This document shows, piece after piece, positions 1 through 7,989 of a DNA stretch of 64,000 nt. The stretch covers positions 558,001 through 622,000 of the forward strand of contig NZ_KB895413.1 of assembly GCF_000374845.1 (NCBI RefSeq). The letters run 5' to 3'. The notes under the pieces were generated by a model that saw only the letters and a list, made by a program, of their open reading frames with translations, did not search any database and was not told where the DNA came from. The position numbers and the translations under genes are program-made. The DNA comes from Paenibacillus terrigena DSM 21567. Its GTDB lineage: Bacteria > Bacillota > Bacilli > Paenibacillales > Paenibacillaceae. The first letter of the stretch is position 1; the number at the start of each line of letters is the position of its first letter.

Positions 1-67
1 TCAGCTCCTCGAATTTCTTATGTAATGCTCGAGTCTCTTCAATAATCGGATCGTAAGATTCGGACAT
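1..67 (-). CDS. 5' end of an unidentified gene running off the window
   Basis: Only the first 22 codons are visible. They start at an ATG on the minus strand (67) and read MSESYDPIIEETRALHKKF onward, a hydrophilic, probably helical N-terminus. A ribosome site (AGGAAGGGATGG) lies just upstream of the ATG on the minus strand. The rest lies outside the window, so no family can be named. It diverges from the phosphotransferase gene that starts near 315. Confidence 0.5.
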   Translation of the reverse strand, partial: MSESYDPIIEETRALHKKFEEL

Positions 68-198
68 GGTATCCATCCCTTCCTGTTTTCCTTATGTAAG
101 ACGTGTACAATGTTGAAAATCATACGGTCACATTGAAAAAATTTAATTAGCATGATCGCAGTATAATTTCGTCACATAGAAAGGAATCCCCTGCATAT

Positions 199-247
199 TA
201 CTTGGAGGCCGCTCCTTTTTGCTTTATTGAAGTAACGGACAGGATTT
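199..247 (+). repeat. Family A repeat, hairpin plus right half
   Basis: GGAGGCCGCTCC hairpin (204-215), a T run, then TTGAAGTAACGGACAGGA. The left half is missing. It resembles the 3' parts of the copies at 4748 and 51774. Confidence 0.6.
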
Positions 248-314
248 TTTTGAAATAATGTAGAAAGGGTAGGTAAACTAATTAAGAGATCATTCAAAAC
301 ACGTGAGGTGCGAT

Positions 315-1196
315 TTGAACTTAATACAAACCATCATAAGAAGATTTAACCTTAATGTTTTAAGTATAGATAATGTTCCTGAGTCCTTTAGTTCACAAGT
401 ATACAAATTGGATCTTACCAGTGGAGAAACTGTATACGCGAAGATTCCTTATAATAGGGATAAACTGTATCGTGAATATCGTATGCTTGAAATGTTGAGC
501 GAGGTATTACCGGTTCCAAAAGTATTAGACTTCTGGAGTGGGGATGACTTCATTTCTGGTGCCTTACTTTTATCTCAGATTCAAGGAATACCGTGTACAG
601 GTAATATTGACGATGAACTGGCATTTCAAATCGGAGTACATCATGCAAAGTTGCATGATGTTAAAATGCCGAGGTATGGTGTTGAAGGAATAGACGGTTT
701 TCAATTTCTTCATCAGAACAATTGGAGACTTTACATAAAAAATAACTTTGAAAAGTTGACAGAACCTTGTAAGGAAGTCCTTGAGAGAGGGCTTTTTGAA
801 AAATGTATTAATCACTTTGAGAGTGCTTTCTCCGTATTACCTCATCCTGATGGACCATGTGTCGTACATATGGATTTCCGACCAGGTAATATACTTACAA
901 ATAATAATGAAGTCGTTGGAATTATTGACTTTGAGAGTGCACGGGGAGGATCCTCTGAAATAGATTTCACAAAACTTAATCGATATGTTTGGGAAGTAAA
1001 TCCTCAAAGTAGAGTTTCGTATAAAGAGGGGTATTCAACAATTCGTCCCTTAATGGAGTTGGAGACAATACTTCCCTTTTATGATTTTTACGACGCATTT
1101 AGCGCTGTTGTATGGTGTAAAAACAGGGGAATTGAAAAAAATAAAGCGTTCCTCCAGGAAAGTATTTCTGTGTTGCAGAAATCCGTAGGTTGTTGA
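315..1196 (+). CDS. Phosphotransferase of the aminoglycoside phosphotransferase (APH) fold
   Basis: Likely a cytoplasmic small-molecule kinase of the APH/choline-kinase fold, about 293 residues and full length. The Brenner-type catalytic loop VVHMDFRPGNIL is visible (H near 185, D near 187, N near 193), followed by the metal-binding DFE near 205. A GTG at 303 is in frame but has no ribosome site. GAGGTG at 305-310 precedes a TTG at 315, which I prefer. The substrate cannot be told from sequence. The TGA stop is followed at once by a family A right half (GCTAACGGGCAG). It is one of several APH-fold genes in the window. Confidence 0.8.
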   Translation: MNLIQTIIRRFNLNVLSIDNVPESFSSQVYKLDLTSGETVYAKIPYNRDKLYREYRMLEMLSEVLPVPKVLDFWSGDDFISGALLLSQIQGIPCTGNIDDELAFQIGVHHAKLHDVKMPRYGVEGIDGFQFLHQNNWRLYIKNNFEKLTEPCKEVLERGLFEKCINHFESAFSVLPHPDGPCVVHMDFRPGNILTNNNEVVGIIDFESARGGSSEIDFTKLNRYVWEVNPQSRVSYKEGYSTIRPLMELETILPFYDFYDAFSAVVWCKNRGIEKNKAFLQESISVLQKSVGC

Positions 1197-1214
1197 GCTA
1201 ACGGGCAGTTTAGT
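1194..1214 (+). repeat. Family A repeat, right half only
   Basis: GCTAACGGGCAGTTTAGTG directly abuts the TGA stop of the upstream kinase. There is no hairpin beside it. Confidence 0.55.
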
Positions 1215-1286
1215 GCGTTGGGAGGATTAATTAGAGGTAAGCGTATGGTGTGATTTTACAAAACGGTGATTTGGGGTGTATGACGA

Positions 1287-1382
1287 ATGAATGCTGGTTT
1301 AATTATGGCTGCATGTGTATTAATTGGTGGTGCGATTGGATATTTAACAGGACATGTTGAAGTATGGAGGTATAGTGTATGA
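1287..1382 (+). CDS. Small membrane peptide, 31 residues
   Basis: A 31-codon ORF with a GGGGTG ribosome site at 1274-1279. It encodes one hydrophobic, glycine-rich helix (residues 4-20, with GGAIGYLTG). Its TGA overlaps the ATG of the next gene (ATGA), which suggests translational coupling. No family is recognised. The coupling and ribosome site are the only support, so this is tentative. Confidence 0.4.
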   Translation: MNAGLIMAACVLIGGAIGYLTGHVEVWRYSV

Positions 1383-2347
1383 AGAGTATGTTTACAAGAA
1401 GAATAGGAACGGTGAAACGTTTTACTCTATTTGTAGTCTTTTTCCTCTGCACAGCGATGTTGATTCCCATCACAGCCAGTGCAGCATATTTCAACACCTA
1501 CACCACCGTCGCAACGCTCGACAATGCAAATAATTCTTACGCCGCACAGGGATTTGCAGTGGGATCTACCTACACCTATTCCGTAAAAGTCAACAGTGAC
1601 AACACTAAGGCAGTCATTTACCGTACCAAAATGAGCGATGGAACCACTATGCTCATGACAAACGGTGATAATGGGACATCTTATACTACCTACTTGGGCC
1701 ATGCCAACGATTTGGTGCTTAGCACAATCGACGGAAATTATTATATGTTCGTCGTCACCATGAACGCCGGCAGTATGAGTCTCGTGAAACTGAAGTATGT
1801 AGGAACGACATATTACAAAGTTGGTAACTACACAATCAAATACAAAGGTGTAGACAAGTCAATGTCGGGTGTGAAAATTACTAGCAAAGACGCTAACAGC
1901 ATATACTTTCTCTTCAAATCCGGACGAACCTTATACAGGGGTTCACTCCCACTGACCGCAAACAGCGGTACAATTAATGTAACCGATGGCTTTAACCTAA
2001 ATATTGAAGATGCACGGGTCAACGGCAGTACCATATCTAACATCACCTCGTATGCTTTCCAGGGTTTTGGTTATTATAACGACACAATATATGTTCCCCT
2101 GACATATAAAAACATCAGCATTGTACTTGTTTATCGTAATATATCTACTGCCTCGGGTACAAAAAATACAGATAATAACCTGTCATTCCGCATTACGTCC
2201 GCTGCATACCCTGACCTTTTTGAGATAGAGGGCGTCGGAATCGCCAACGGAGATAAACTCTGGTTCAACACCAATCGAAGAACAAAACCGGGTGATACCG
2301 CTCACGACGGAGTGCACTATTTCAACGATTACAGCGCCTTCAAATAA
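1379..2347 (+). CDS. Secreted protein of unknown function
   Basis: 322 residues. The N-terminus has a basic patch (TRRIGTVKR) and a hydrophobic stretch ending in TASAA, a typical Sec signal peptide cleaved near residue 35. The mature part is rich in Tyr, Thr, Asn and Gly with alternating beta-type segments, as in extracellular beta-propeller or beta-sandwich proteins. No catalytic motif is evident. The start follows TATGGAGGTATAGTGT, a good ribosome site. It overlaps the small membrane peptide upstream by four bases. Export is well supported; function is unknown. Confidence 0.75.
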   Translation: MKSMFTRRIGTVKRFTLFVVFFLCTAMLIPITASAAYFNTYTTVATLDNANNSYAAQGFAVGSTYTYSVKVNSDNTKAVIYRTKMSDGTTMLMTNGDNGTSYTTYLGHANDLVLSTIDGNYYMFVVTMNAGSMSLVKLKYVGTTYYKVGNYTIKYKGVDKSMSGVKITSKDANSIYFLFKSGRTLYRGSLPLTANSGTINVTDGFNLNIEDARVNGSTISNITSYAFQGFGYYNDTIYVPLTYKNISIVLVYRNISTASGTKNTDNNLSFRITSAAYPDLFEIEGVGIANGDKLWFNTNRRTKPGDTAHDGVHYFNDYSAFK

Positions 2348-2469
2348 TAAAATAGCCTCCCGGCATTCGCCGAGCAGATGGTGATCGAACTATACAAACA
2401 CCCTCTTTAACGGCCCTGGCTTGGGTTGGATTCATTTAACAAAAGTATCACTAGTCATGGAGATGTTGT

Positions 2470-2497
2470 TCAGCTAACGGAGTACGCTAGTTCAATA
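2470..2497 (+). repeat. Family A left half, recombinase-linked variant
   Basis: CTAACGGAGTACGCTAGTT differs from the common left core (GGGACACGATAG) at several positions. Nearly the same variant (CTAACGGAGAACGCTAGTT) precedes the second recombinase remnant at 46160. It may mark a site type specific to the recombinase gene. Confidence 0.6.
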
Positions 2498-2506
2498 CAA
2501 CAGATT

Positions 2507-2559
2507 AAAACCTCTCATTAGAAGAAAACCTAGATTTAATAGGACTAATGAGAGGTTTT
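2507..2559 (+). promoter_or_regulatory. Perfect 15-bp inverted repeat just upstream of the recombinase remnant
   Basis: AAAACCTCTCATTAG (2507-2521) pairs with CTAATGAGAGGTTTT (2545-2559) and ends two bases before the ATG at 2562. The ribosome site would be sequestered in this hairpin, so it may control translation. It could also be a recombinase binding site. A degenerate version precedes the 46160 remnant. Confidence 0.55.
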
Positions 2560-2561
2560 AT

Positions 2562-2785
2562 TATGAATATAAGCCAATTGTGGAAACTGTATGAAGCCGA
2601 TAAGCGTATAAAATGTTGGTTAATAAACTTGGCGAAATCCATATTTCAGATGTTACTCTACAGCTGTTAAAGGATACTTAGCAAAACAATCTGATCGATT
2701 GAAGCCAAGTAGTTTAGGGCATCGTATCCAAAAGCGTATTCTGAAGTTTTTAATAGAGGAAGATGTGATCCATCTGAACGTTTAA
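2562..2785 (+). pseudogene. Decayed tyrosine recombinase (site-specific integrase)
   Basis: The first frame reads MNISQLWKLYEADKRI, the usual opening of the SAM-like core-binding domain of XerC/D-type integrases. After a deletion, other frames carry GEIHISDVTLQLL, then KGYLAKQSDRLKPSSLGHRI, then KRILKFLIEEDVIHL, which resembles the start of a catalytic domain. At least two frameshifts and two internal deletions are needed to join them. The catalytic Arg, His and Tyr motifs are absent, so the gene is dead. Similarity to the family is from memory of the pattern, not a search. A family A variant site and a 15-bp hairpin lie just upstream. Confidence 0.7.
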
Positions 2786-2936
2786 TTCTGAAGGTACATT
2801 CACCGGCATCCTGTTCCAATATAGCAATGTTTTATTCGGTACGTTTCTGATCGATTACTATATATAACAGAATTATAATTGGAAATTAGTGGTACAATGT
2901 TCTATGTACGATTATCATTACGGGGAGGTCAATACA

Positions 2937-4523
2937 GTGTTACAAATTGTCCTGCTGGTTCTACTGCTTGTTATCATTATACTGCCGCCGATCATTTTTA
3001 TCGGTTATATGTATGCCTTATCCAAAAAACCGAAGCATTCCATCATTCGCTCACACCCGTTTCTTGGCTGGGTACGTTATTTGCTTGAAAAGTTGGGGCC
3101 TGAGTTCCGTCAATATTGGTTTGACAGCGATACGGAAGGGAAGCCGTTCTCGCGGGCCGACTTTGTCGGTCTCGTATATGCTGCGAAATACCGGACGGAT
3201 CTTATCTCCTTCGGCGGCAGGCGCGATTATGAAAAGCCCGGCTTCTATTTATCCAATGCCATGTTCACGAAATTGACAAGCGAGCTAAGGGTGGATAACG
3301 AAGTCCTCGTACCAGGAAAGAAATATGTCATTACCGACGAAGGGCTGTTTACAAGGAAGGAAAAATACGTAGAAGAACAGGTCAAACTATGGCTTCTACA
3401 TGACGATGATGTCATTATGGTCGGCGAAAACAGTGAACACCCATGGCGGCTCAAAGGCATGTTCGGCGCTTCAGCTACTTCCTACGGAGCAGTAGGTGAG
3501 CATTATATTCAGTCTACCGGAAGTGGCGCATTCATGGCAGGCGGCTCATGGATCAATACAGGTGAAGGAGGAGTTGCGGATGTACATCTTGCCACAGGCG
3601 TCGATATCGTCTCGCAAATCGGGCCAGGCTTGTTCGGCTTCCGTGATGACACTGGCCGCTTCTCCATTGAAGTATTCAAGCACAAAGCTAGCATCCCGAA
3701 CATTAAGGCGTTCGAACTGAAATTTCATCAGGGTGCCAAAATACGCGGCGGGCACCTCGAAGGATCTAAGGTCACCGAAAAAGTCGCTGCAGCTCGTTTA
3801 GTGCCTATCGGGAAAACAGTGAATTCACCGAACCGGTTCGAATTTCTAACCAATCCAGAGGAAGCCCTTCGTTTCATAAGCACCTTGCAAGAAGAAGGCG
3901 GCAAACCCGTGGGCATCAAAATCGTTGTCGGCGATCCGAAACGGCTCGAGCCGTTTTTTCAGACTATGGTTGAGCTAGAGATTTTCCCGGATTTTATTAC
4001 CGTAGACGGTTCCGAGGGAGGTTCTGGAGCTACGTTCAAAGCAATGGCAGATGGCATGGGATTGCCGCTCTTTAACGCGTTGCTCATCCTTGACGACATC
4101 GCAAGGAAATTCGGCGTGCGCGAGCGTTTCAAAATCTTCGCTTCCGGCAAACTCATTACGCCTGACAAAGTGGCAATCGCCCTGGCGCTGGGCGCGGACT
4201 GCGTCAACTCTGCACGCGGCTTTATGATGGCGAACGGCTGCATCATGGCTCTGCAATGTCATACGGGCAAGTGCCCAACAGGGATTACGACTACGGATTC
4301 TAAGTATCAAGAGGCACTGGCGCCCGAAGAGAAACAGTGGCGCGTAATGAACTATATTCTTCAGATGAGGGAAGGCTTGTTTTCGCTGGCTGCCGCCTGC
4401 GGCTTAGAGAGTCCCCGCGAATTAAGGCGAGAACATGTGGTGTTTACGAACGAAAACGGTCAAAGCTTCCGAATCGTGGATTTGTTTCCTTATCCGGTGC
4501 TTGCAGAATCCGGAGATATATAG
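2937..4523 (+). CDS. Membrane-anchored FMN-binding glutamate synthase family protein
   Basis: About 528 residues. Residues 1-25 form one transmembrane helix. The rest matches the FMN-binding (beta/alpha)8 domain of glutamate synthase large subunits, without the amidotransferase domain. CIMALQCHTGKCPTG (cysteines near 435, 441 and 446) fits the 3Fe-4S ligand pattern. Gly-rich FMN and phosphate segments such as TVDGSEGGSGATFKAMADG precede it. The GTG at 2937 is chosen because GGGGAGG lies eight bases upstream; an upstream in-frame GTG (2889) has no such site. The electron donor is unknown. It stands alone. Confidence 0.85.
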   Translation: MLQIVLLVLLLVIIILPPIIFIGYMYALSKKPKHSIIRSHPFLGWVRYLLEKLGPEFRQYWFDSDTEGKPFSRADFVGLVYAAKYRTDLISFGGRRDYEKPGFYLSNAMFTKLTSELRVDNEVLVPGKKYVITDEGLFTRKEKYVEEQVKLWLLHDDDVIMVGENSEHPWRLKGMFGASATSYGAVGEHYIQSTGSGAFMAGGSWINTGEGGVADVHLATGVDIVSQIGPGLFGFRDDTGRFSIEVFKHKASIPNIKAFELKFHQGAKIRGGHLEGSKVTEKVAAARLVPIGKTVNSPNRFEFLTNPEEALRFISTLQEEGGKPVGIKIVVGDPKRLEPFFQTMVELEIFPDFITVDGSEGGSGATFKAMADGMGLPLFNALLILDDIARKFGVRERFKIFASGKLITPDKVAIALALGADCVNSARGFMMANGCIMALQCHTGKCPTGITTTDSKYQEALAPEEKQWRVMNYILQMREGLFSLAAACGLESPRELRREHVVFTNENGQSFRIVDLFPYPVLAESGDI

Positions 4524-4563
4524 GGCGATATCCTCCGCCTACTCTAGGAACACACGCTCCGAT

Positions 4564-4700
4564 TATCCCCTACTGAAGACGGTCGGCTCGGTTATCAGCT
4601 GGCCGTCGGCTCCCGTCTTCTCTGATGCCATATTTCGGATCAACGCCTCCGCCATTCTGCCTGTTAGAATCAAAATTCGCTCAAAAAGTGGAATTCCTCG
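4564..4700 (-). pseudogene. C-terminal fragment of a LacI-type regulator
   Basis: On the minus strand about 40 codons read TGRMAEALIRNMASEK through LITEPTVFSRG and a stop. This matches the last helix and strand of LacI/GalR sugar-binding domains (GRMAxxLIRxM...PxVFxRGS). No DNA-binding domain or upstream sugar-binding core is present. It lies tail-to-tail with the glutamate-synthase-like gene and just before a family A element, so it looks like a trimmed remnant. Confidence 0.45.
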
Positions 4701-4747
4701 ATTTTGGAAAGGACTTGTCGGTACAGTCGGGATAAAAGAAATGGAGA

Positions 4748-4830
4748 ACTAAAACGGGGAACGAGAGTTGAGGAGCTTGCTTGGAGGCAGCTCCTTTTTG
4801 CTTGTTGAAGTAACGGGCAGCATAGTTGCA
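4748..4830 (+). repeat. Family A repeat, complete
   Basis: Left half CTAAAACGGGGAACGAGAG, hairpin GGAGGCAGCTCC followed by TTTTTG, and right half TTGAAGTAACGGGCAGCATA. One of the clearest full copies. Confidence 0.65.
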
Positions 4831-4918
4831 AAGATACCCTTTCAGTTATTAATATGACACAAGGTGACATATTAAAGGTCTATAATAGGTGGTAGATCAA
4901 CGAAAGGAGTAACCACTC

Positions 4919-5473
4919 ATGAAACGAAAAATAATTCTGGATCTAGCCGTTACTTTAGATGGTTTTATCGAAGGGAAAAATGGTGAAGTTGATTGGTGCA
5001 TTATGGACGCTGATATGGGGTTTATTGATTTCTTAAATCAAATTGACACGATTCTATATGGGCGGAAAAGCTATGATGTATGGGGACAATTTACAACAGA
5101 AATGGAACATTCTGGTAATGAAAAAGAAATGTGGGGGTTAGTTCATAGTAAAGAAAAATATGTGTTTTCCAGAACGCAAAAAGGGACGGATAGTAAAGCA
5201 ATATTCATAAACGATAATATTCTTGAAGAAGTAATAAAATTAAAGAATAAGCCTGGTAAAGACATCTGGCTATATGGTGGAGCAAGCCTTATTACAACTT
5301 TTATCAATTTAGGACTTGTTGATGAATTTAGATTATCTGTTCACCCTGTTGTTTTGGGAGAAGGGAAACCGCTGTTTGTGGATATAAAACAGCGGTTGAA
5401 TTTAAAAATGGTTAATACAAGAACGTTCTCCTCAGGCGTTGTACAACTAATTTATCATTTTGATGGGAACTAA
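4919..5473 (+). CDS. RibD C-terminal / dihydrofolate reductase family protein
   Basis: 184 residues, the usual length. MKRKIILDLAVTLDGFIEG at the start and KDIWLYGGASLITTF near residue 118 are hallmark NADPH-binding and fold motifs of the RibD C-terminal domain (YwjB/YyaP type). VHPVVLGEGKPLF near residue 140 completes the pattern. It is likely a cytoplasmic NADPH-dependent reductase whose substrate is not known. The ATG follows a strong ribosome site (CGAAAGGAGTAACC). It sits alone between two family A elements, a typical cassette-like arrangement here. Confidence 0.85.
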   Translation: MKRKIILDLAVTLDGFIEGKNGEVDWCIMDADMGFIDFLNQIDTILYGRKSYDVWGQFTTEMEHSGNEKEMWGLVHSKEKYVFSRTQKGTDSKAIFINDNILEEVIKLKNKPGKDIWLYGGASLITTFINLGLVDEFRLSVHPVVLGEGKPLFVDIKQRLNLKMVNTRTFSSGVVQLIYHFDGN

Positions 5474-5537
5474 TAATATTGCACATTCCAATAATAAAAT
5501 ATCATCAGGAAATACTCGACAGTAACTGTCACTTCTT

Positions 5538-5612
5538 CAGCTAATAGGACACGATAGTTCGATACATAAGGGCTGCCAAGTGGCAGCCCTTTGTTCCGCT
5601 TACGGGAGAATT
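5538..5612 (+). repeat. Family A repeat, complete
   Basis: Left CTAATAGGACACGATAGTTC, perfect hairpin AGGGCTGCC-aag-GGCAGCCCT (5569-5590), and right half CGCTTACGGGAGAATTT. It lies between two convergent genes and could also end transcription from both sides. Confidence 0.65.
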
Positions 5613-5655
5613 TTACGATCTATACCCGGATCCGCTGGCGGGAGGAGGGAGCCGC

Positions 5656-5683
5656 TATAGCACTTACCTCTTACCTCTTACCT
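5656..5683. repeat. Short tandem repeat of CTTACCT
   Basis: CTTACCT occurs three times in a row and the run reaches the stop codon of the minus-strand lipoprotein gene. Such a tract can slip and move the stop. Confidence 0.6.
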
Positions 5684-7198
5684 CTTTACGCCCCGCCACG
5701 CATCCAACTGCTTCTGCACTTCTTTCCGTACTTCTTCGATGCCTGCTTGCTTGAGCTCCTCGTTAAACTTAGGGAGGATCGTGTCAACATCGACGGTACC
5801 AGTCATGAGGCTTGGATAGTATTTCTTCCAAATCATCTCGATGTTATCGGTTTGGGCGGTCAGCTTGGATAGATCAGGCGTAAAGCCGAGAACGGTGGAC
5901 TTGATTAATTCAGCGTTGTATTTGCGGAACTGATCCCATTTGTCGAGGGGTTCCGGGTTATCACCGCCCATGGTTTTCAGGATAAACCAGTTGCCGAGTG
6001 TGTATTGTACTCCTGCATAGCTTGCTGGTGCATCCGGGATCGGGTCTCCGTGGCTGTCTTTGCCGGGAATTGGGGCAACTTGCCCATGTTCATCTAACGT
6101 GTAATGGACTCCTTCAATACCATAATTAAATAAATTTCGTATTTCAGGGTCGGTATTGAGTAGATTCAGAAACTTAATACACGCAATGGGATGCTTGGTA
6201 TTAGCATTAACAGCCATGATTCCTCCACGGACTGATTCCGTGGTGACGACGCTAGGGGTTACGGGATTCGATACAACCTTGTAGCCGCGATCCTTACTCC
6301 AAGTCGTCTCTGAGAGTGGGCCACCACCTGAAGACTTCCAGAACACTTTATCCCAACGCTTAAGTCCGCCAGTCTCCCGCAGCGCGGCGTCCTTGTTAAT
6401 GAAGCCCTCCTTATAATAACGCCGTAATGTGTTTAATACCTGCCGTGCTTCCTTTGTTTCGAAGATATTCACGACCTTAGCGTTAGGGTCCAGTGATTTC
6501 ACCATCAAGGGAACTTTATGGTTCACAATATATTCATAGCCATAGAGAGCGAAGAAATTCTGTGAATCCCGATCTAATTCCATAGGGACATATGAAGGCT
6601 CATTCTGTTGAATCATCCGGAGCAACGGTTCAAGCGATTCCAGCGTATTGTATTTGGTAATATCGATATTGTACTTTTTCACGATTGAAGCAGGGTACAT
6701 CCAATGATCACGCACGGCCAGCTCTTTATTGGTCGGTACACCATAAATGCCTCCATCATTCATTCGTACTCCTTGCCAAAAGGTTGGGTCAATGGTGTCG
6801 TACAAATCCTTACCCAGACTCGTAAGATAGTCATCAAGTCTCAGCCATGCGCCGCGCATAGCGGTGGTTGCATAATTGGGTGCAAAAGCAATGTCGAAAG
6901 GACTTCCTGCTGATATAAGTGTGTTCAGCCGATCTTCATACTCCTGCCAACCTACCTTGATATAGGTGACCGTCACGCCAATTTTACGAGCCATGATTTC
7001 ATTGATTTTATCATTTACGAGCTGCAGATCCTTGTCAGGCTCTCCAATCGTGTAATAAATCAGATTTTCAGTGTCACCTTGATATTTATCATTGGTGTTT
7101 TTGCTAGGCTGCCGGGAGCAACCGGTCGTATACGCTGTGAGCAGCAGTATAAGACTGATTGTCATGAAGATACATCTGTGTCTAGAGTGCTTTAGCAT
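5678..7198 (-). CDS. Extracellular solute-binding lipoprotein (second of the block)
   Basis: 506 residues. A lipoprotein signal (ISLILLLTAYTTGC, Cys near 27) is followed by a family 1 solute-binding fold of the LplA type (VGWQEYEDRLNTLISAG near residue 85; GGIMAVNANTKHP near 305). It should bind a carbohydrate outside the membrane. The ATG at 7198 is chosen because AAAGGAGG lies six bases upstream; the longer reading (7219) has none. It follows the response regulator by 29 bases, so it may be co-transcribed with the two-component genes. It could feed the permeases at 11.4-13.4 kb or act as a co-sensor. Confidence 0.85.
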   Translation of the reverse strand: MLKHSRHRCIFMTISLILLLTAYTTGCSRQPSKNTNDKYQGDTENLIYYTIGEPDKDLQLVNDKINEIMARKIGVTVTYIKVGWQEYEDRLNTLISAGSPFDIAFAPNYATTAMRGAWLRLDDYLTSLGKDLYDTIDPTFWQGVRMNDGGIYGVPTNKELAVRDHWMYPASIVKKYNIDITKYNTLESLEPLLRMIQQNEPSYVPMELDRDSQNFFALYGYEYIVNHKVPLMVKSLDPNAKVVNIFETKEARQVLNTLRRYYKEGFINKDAALRETGGLKRWDKVFWKSSGGGPLSETTWSKDRGYKVVSNPVTPSVVTTESVRGGIMAVNANTKHPIACIKFLNLLNTDPEIRNLFNYGIEGVHYTLDEHGQVAPIPGKDSHGDPIPDAPASYAGVQYTLGNWFILKTMGGDNPEPLDKWDQFRKYNAELIKSTVLGFTPDLSKLTAQTDNIEMIWKKYYPSLMTGTVDVDTILPKFNEELKQAGIEEVRKEVQKQLDAWRGVKR

Positions 7199-7227
7199 CG
7201 ATATCCTCCTTTCTGCCAAGTTCGTTG

Positions 7228-7989
7228 TTAACCTTTTCCCCGCAGATCAGAGGGAGATCTTCCGAAAAAGCTATGGAAATGCGTATAAAAATAATTGAGG
7301 TTGTTATAGCCAACGGAAAGTGCGATATAAGAAATCTTCTCGTCTGTCGATTGAATTCGTTCTTGTGCGAGGAGCATTCGGTAAGCCATGAGGTATTCTG
7401 AAAATTTCATGTTGGATTCTTTAAGAAATAATTGTCCAAGGTAGGTACTGTTCATCTGGAAGCGTTCTGCCACTGATTTTAAGGTGATATTCTGAGCATA
7501 TTCCGTCTTGATCATCAGCAGGATGCGGTTGACCAGCTTGGATAAGTTGTCATAACTTACACCCAGCACCGGATCCTTGTTCAGACTCTCGCTGTTCATA
7601 TTTCCTACCGTACCATGGAGATCTTCCACGATAATCTTCTCAATCACTTGCTGCAGCTTTGTACGTTCTATAGGCTTGAGTAGATAGTCTTTGACACCAC
7701 AGCGAATGGCTTCTTGGGCATACTTGAACTCACTATAGCCGCTCATAATAACATATTTCGTAGGGATTTGGAGCTCGTTGAGTCTATGGATCGTTTCATA
7801 TCCAAGATTCTTGCCAATACAGACATCAAAAATTGCGACATCTGGCAGCAGGTCTACAGCCTTGGATATGGCCACCTCCGTAGATTCGCAGGTTTCGATC
7901 CGACTGAAGCCGTATCGTTTCCAGTCCAGGATTCGCTTCATCCCCTCCAAAATCTGAGGTTCGTCATCCACAATCATCAGCTTGTACAT
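7228..7989 (-). CDS. AraC-type response regulator
   Basis: 253 residues. The N-terminal receiver domain has acidic DDE near residue 8, phospho-acceptor Asp near 55 (VAIFDVCIG) and the conserved Lys in LLKPIE. The C-terminal 100 residues are an AraC/XylS pair of HTH motifs (SVAERFQMNSTYLGQLFLKE; ISYIALSVGYNNLNYFYTHF). The ATG at 7989 overlaps the end of the kinase gene by 26 bases and has GAGGTG upstream. By analogy with YesM/YesN pairs it should activate the neighbouring sugar-uptake genes on signal from the kinase. Targets are inferred from context only. Confidence 0.9.
   Translation of the reverse strand: MYKLMIVDDEPQILEGMKRILDWKRYGFSRIETCESTEVAISKAVDLLPDVAIFDVCIGKNLGYETIHRLNELQIPTKYVIMSGYSEFKYAQEAIRCGVKDYLLKPIERTKLQQVIEKIIVEDLHGTVGNMNSESLNKDPVLGVSYDNLSKLVNRILLMIKTEYAQNITLKSVAERFQMNSTYLGQLFLKESNMKFSEYLMAYRMLLAQERIQSTDEKISYIALSVGYNNLNYFYTHFHSFFGRSPSDLRGKG

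Noticed and set aside
4435-4752. 105-codon plus-strand ORF
   Set aside because: It overlaps the end of the glutamate-synthase-like gene, has no ribosome site, and its middle is antisense to the LacI remnant.
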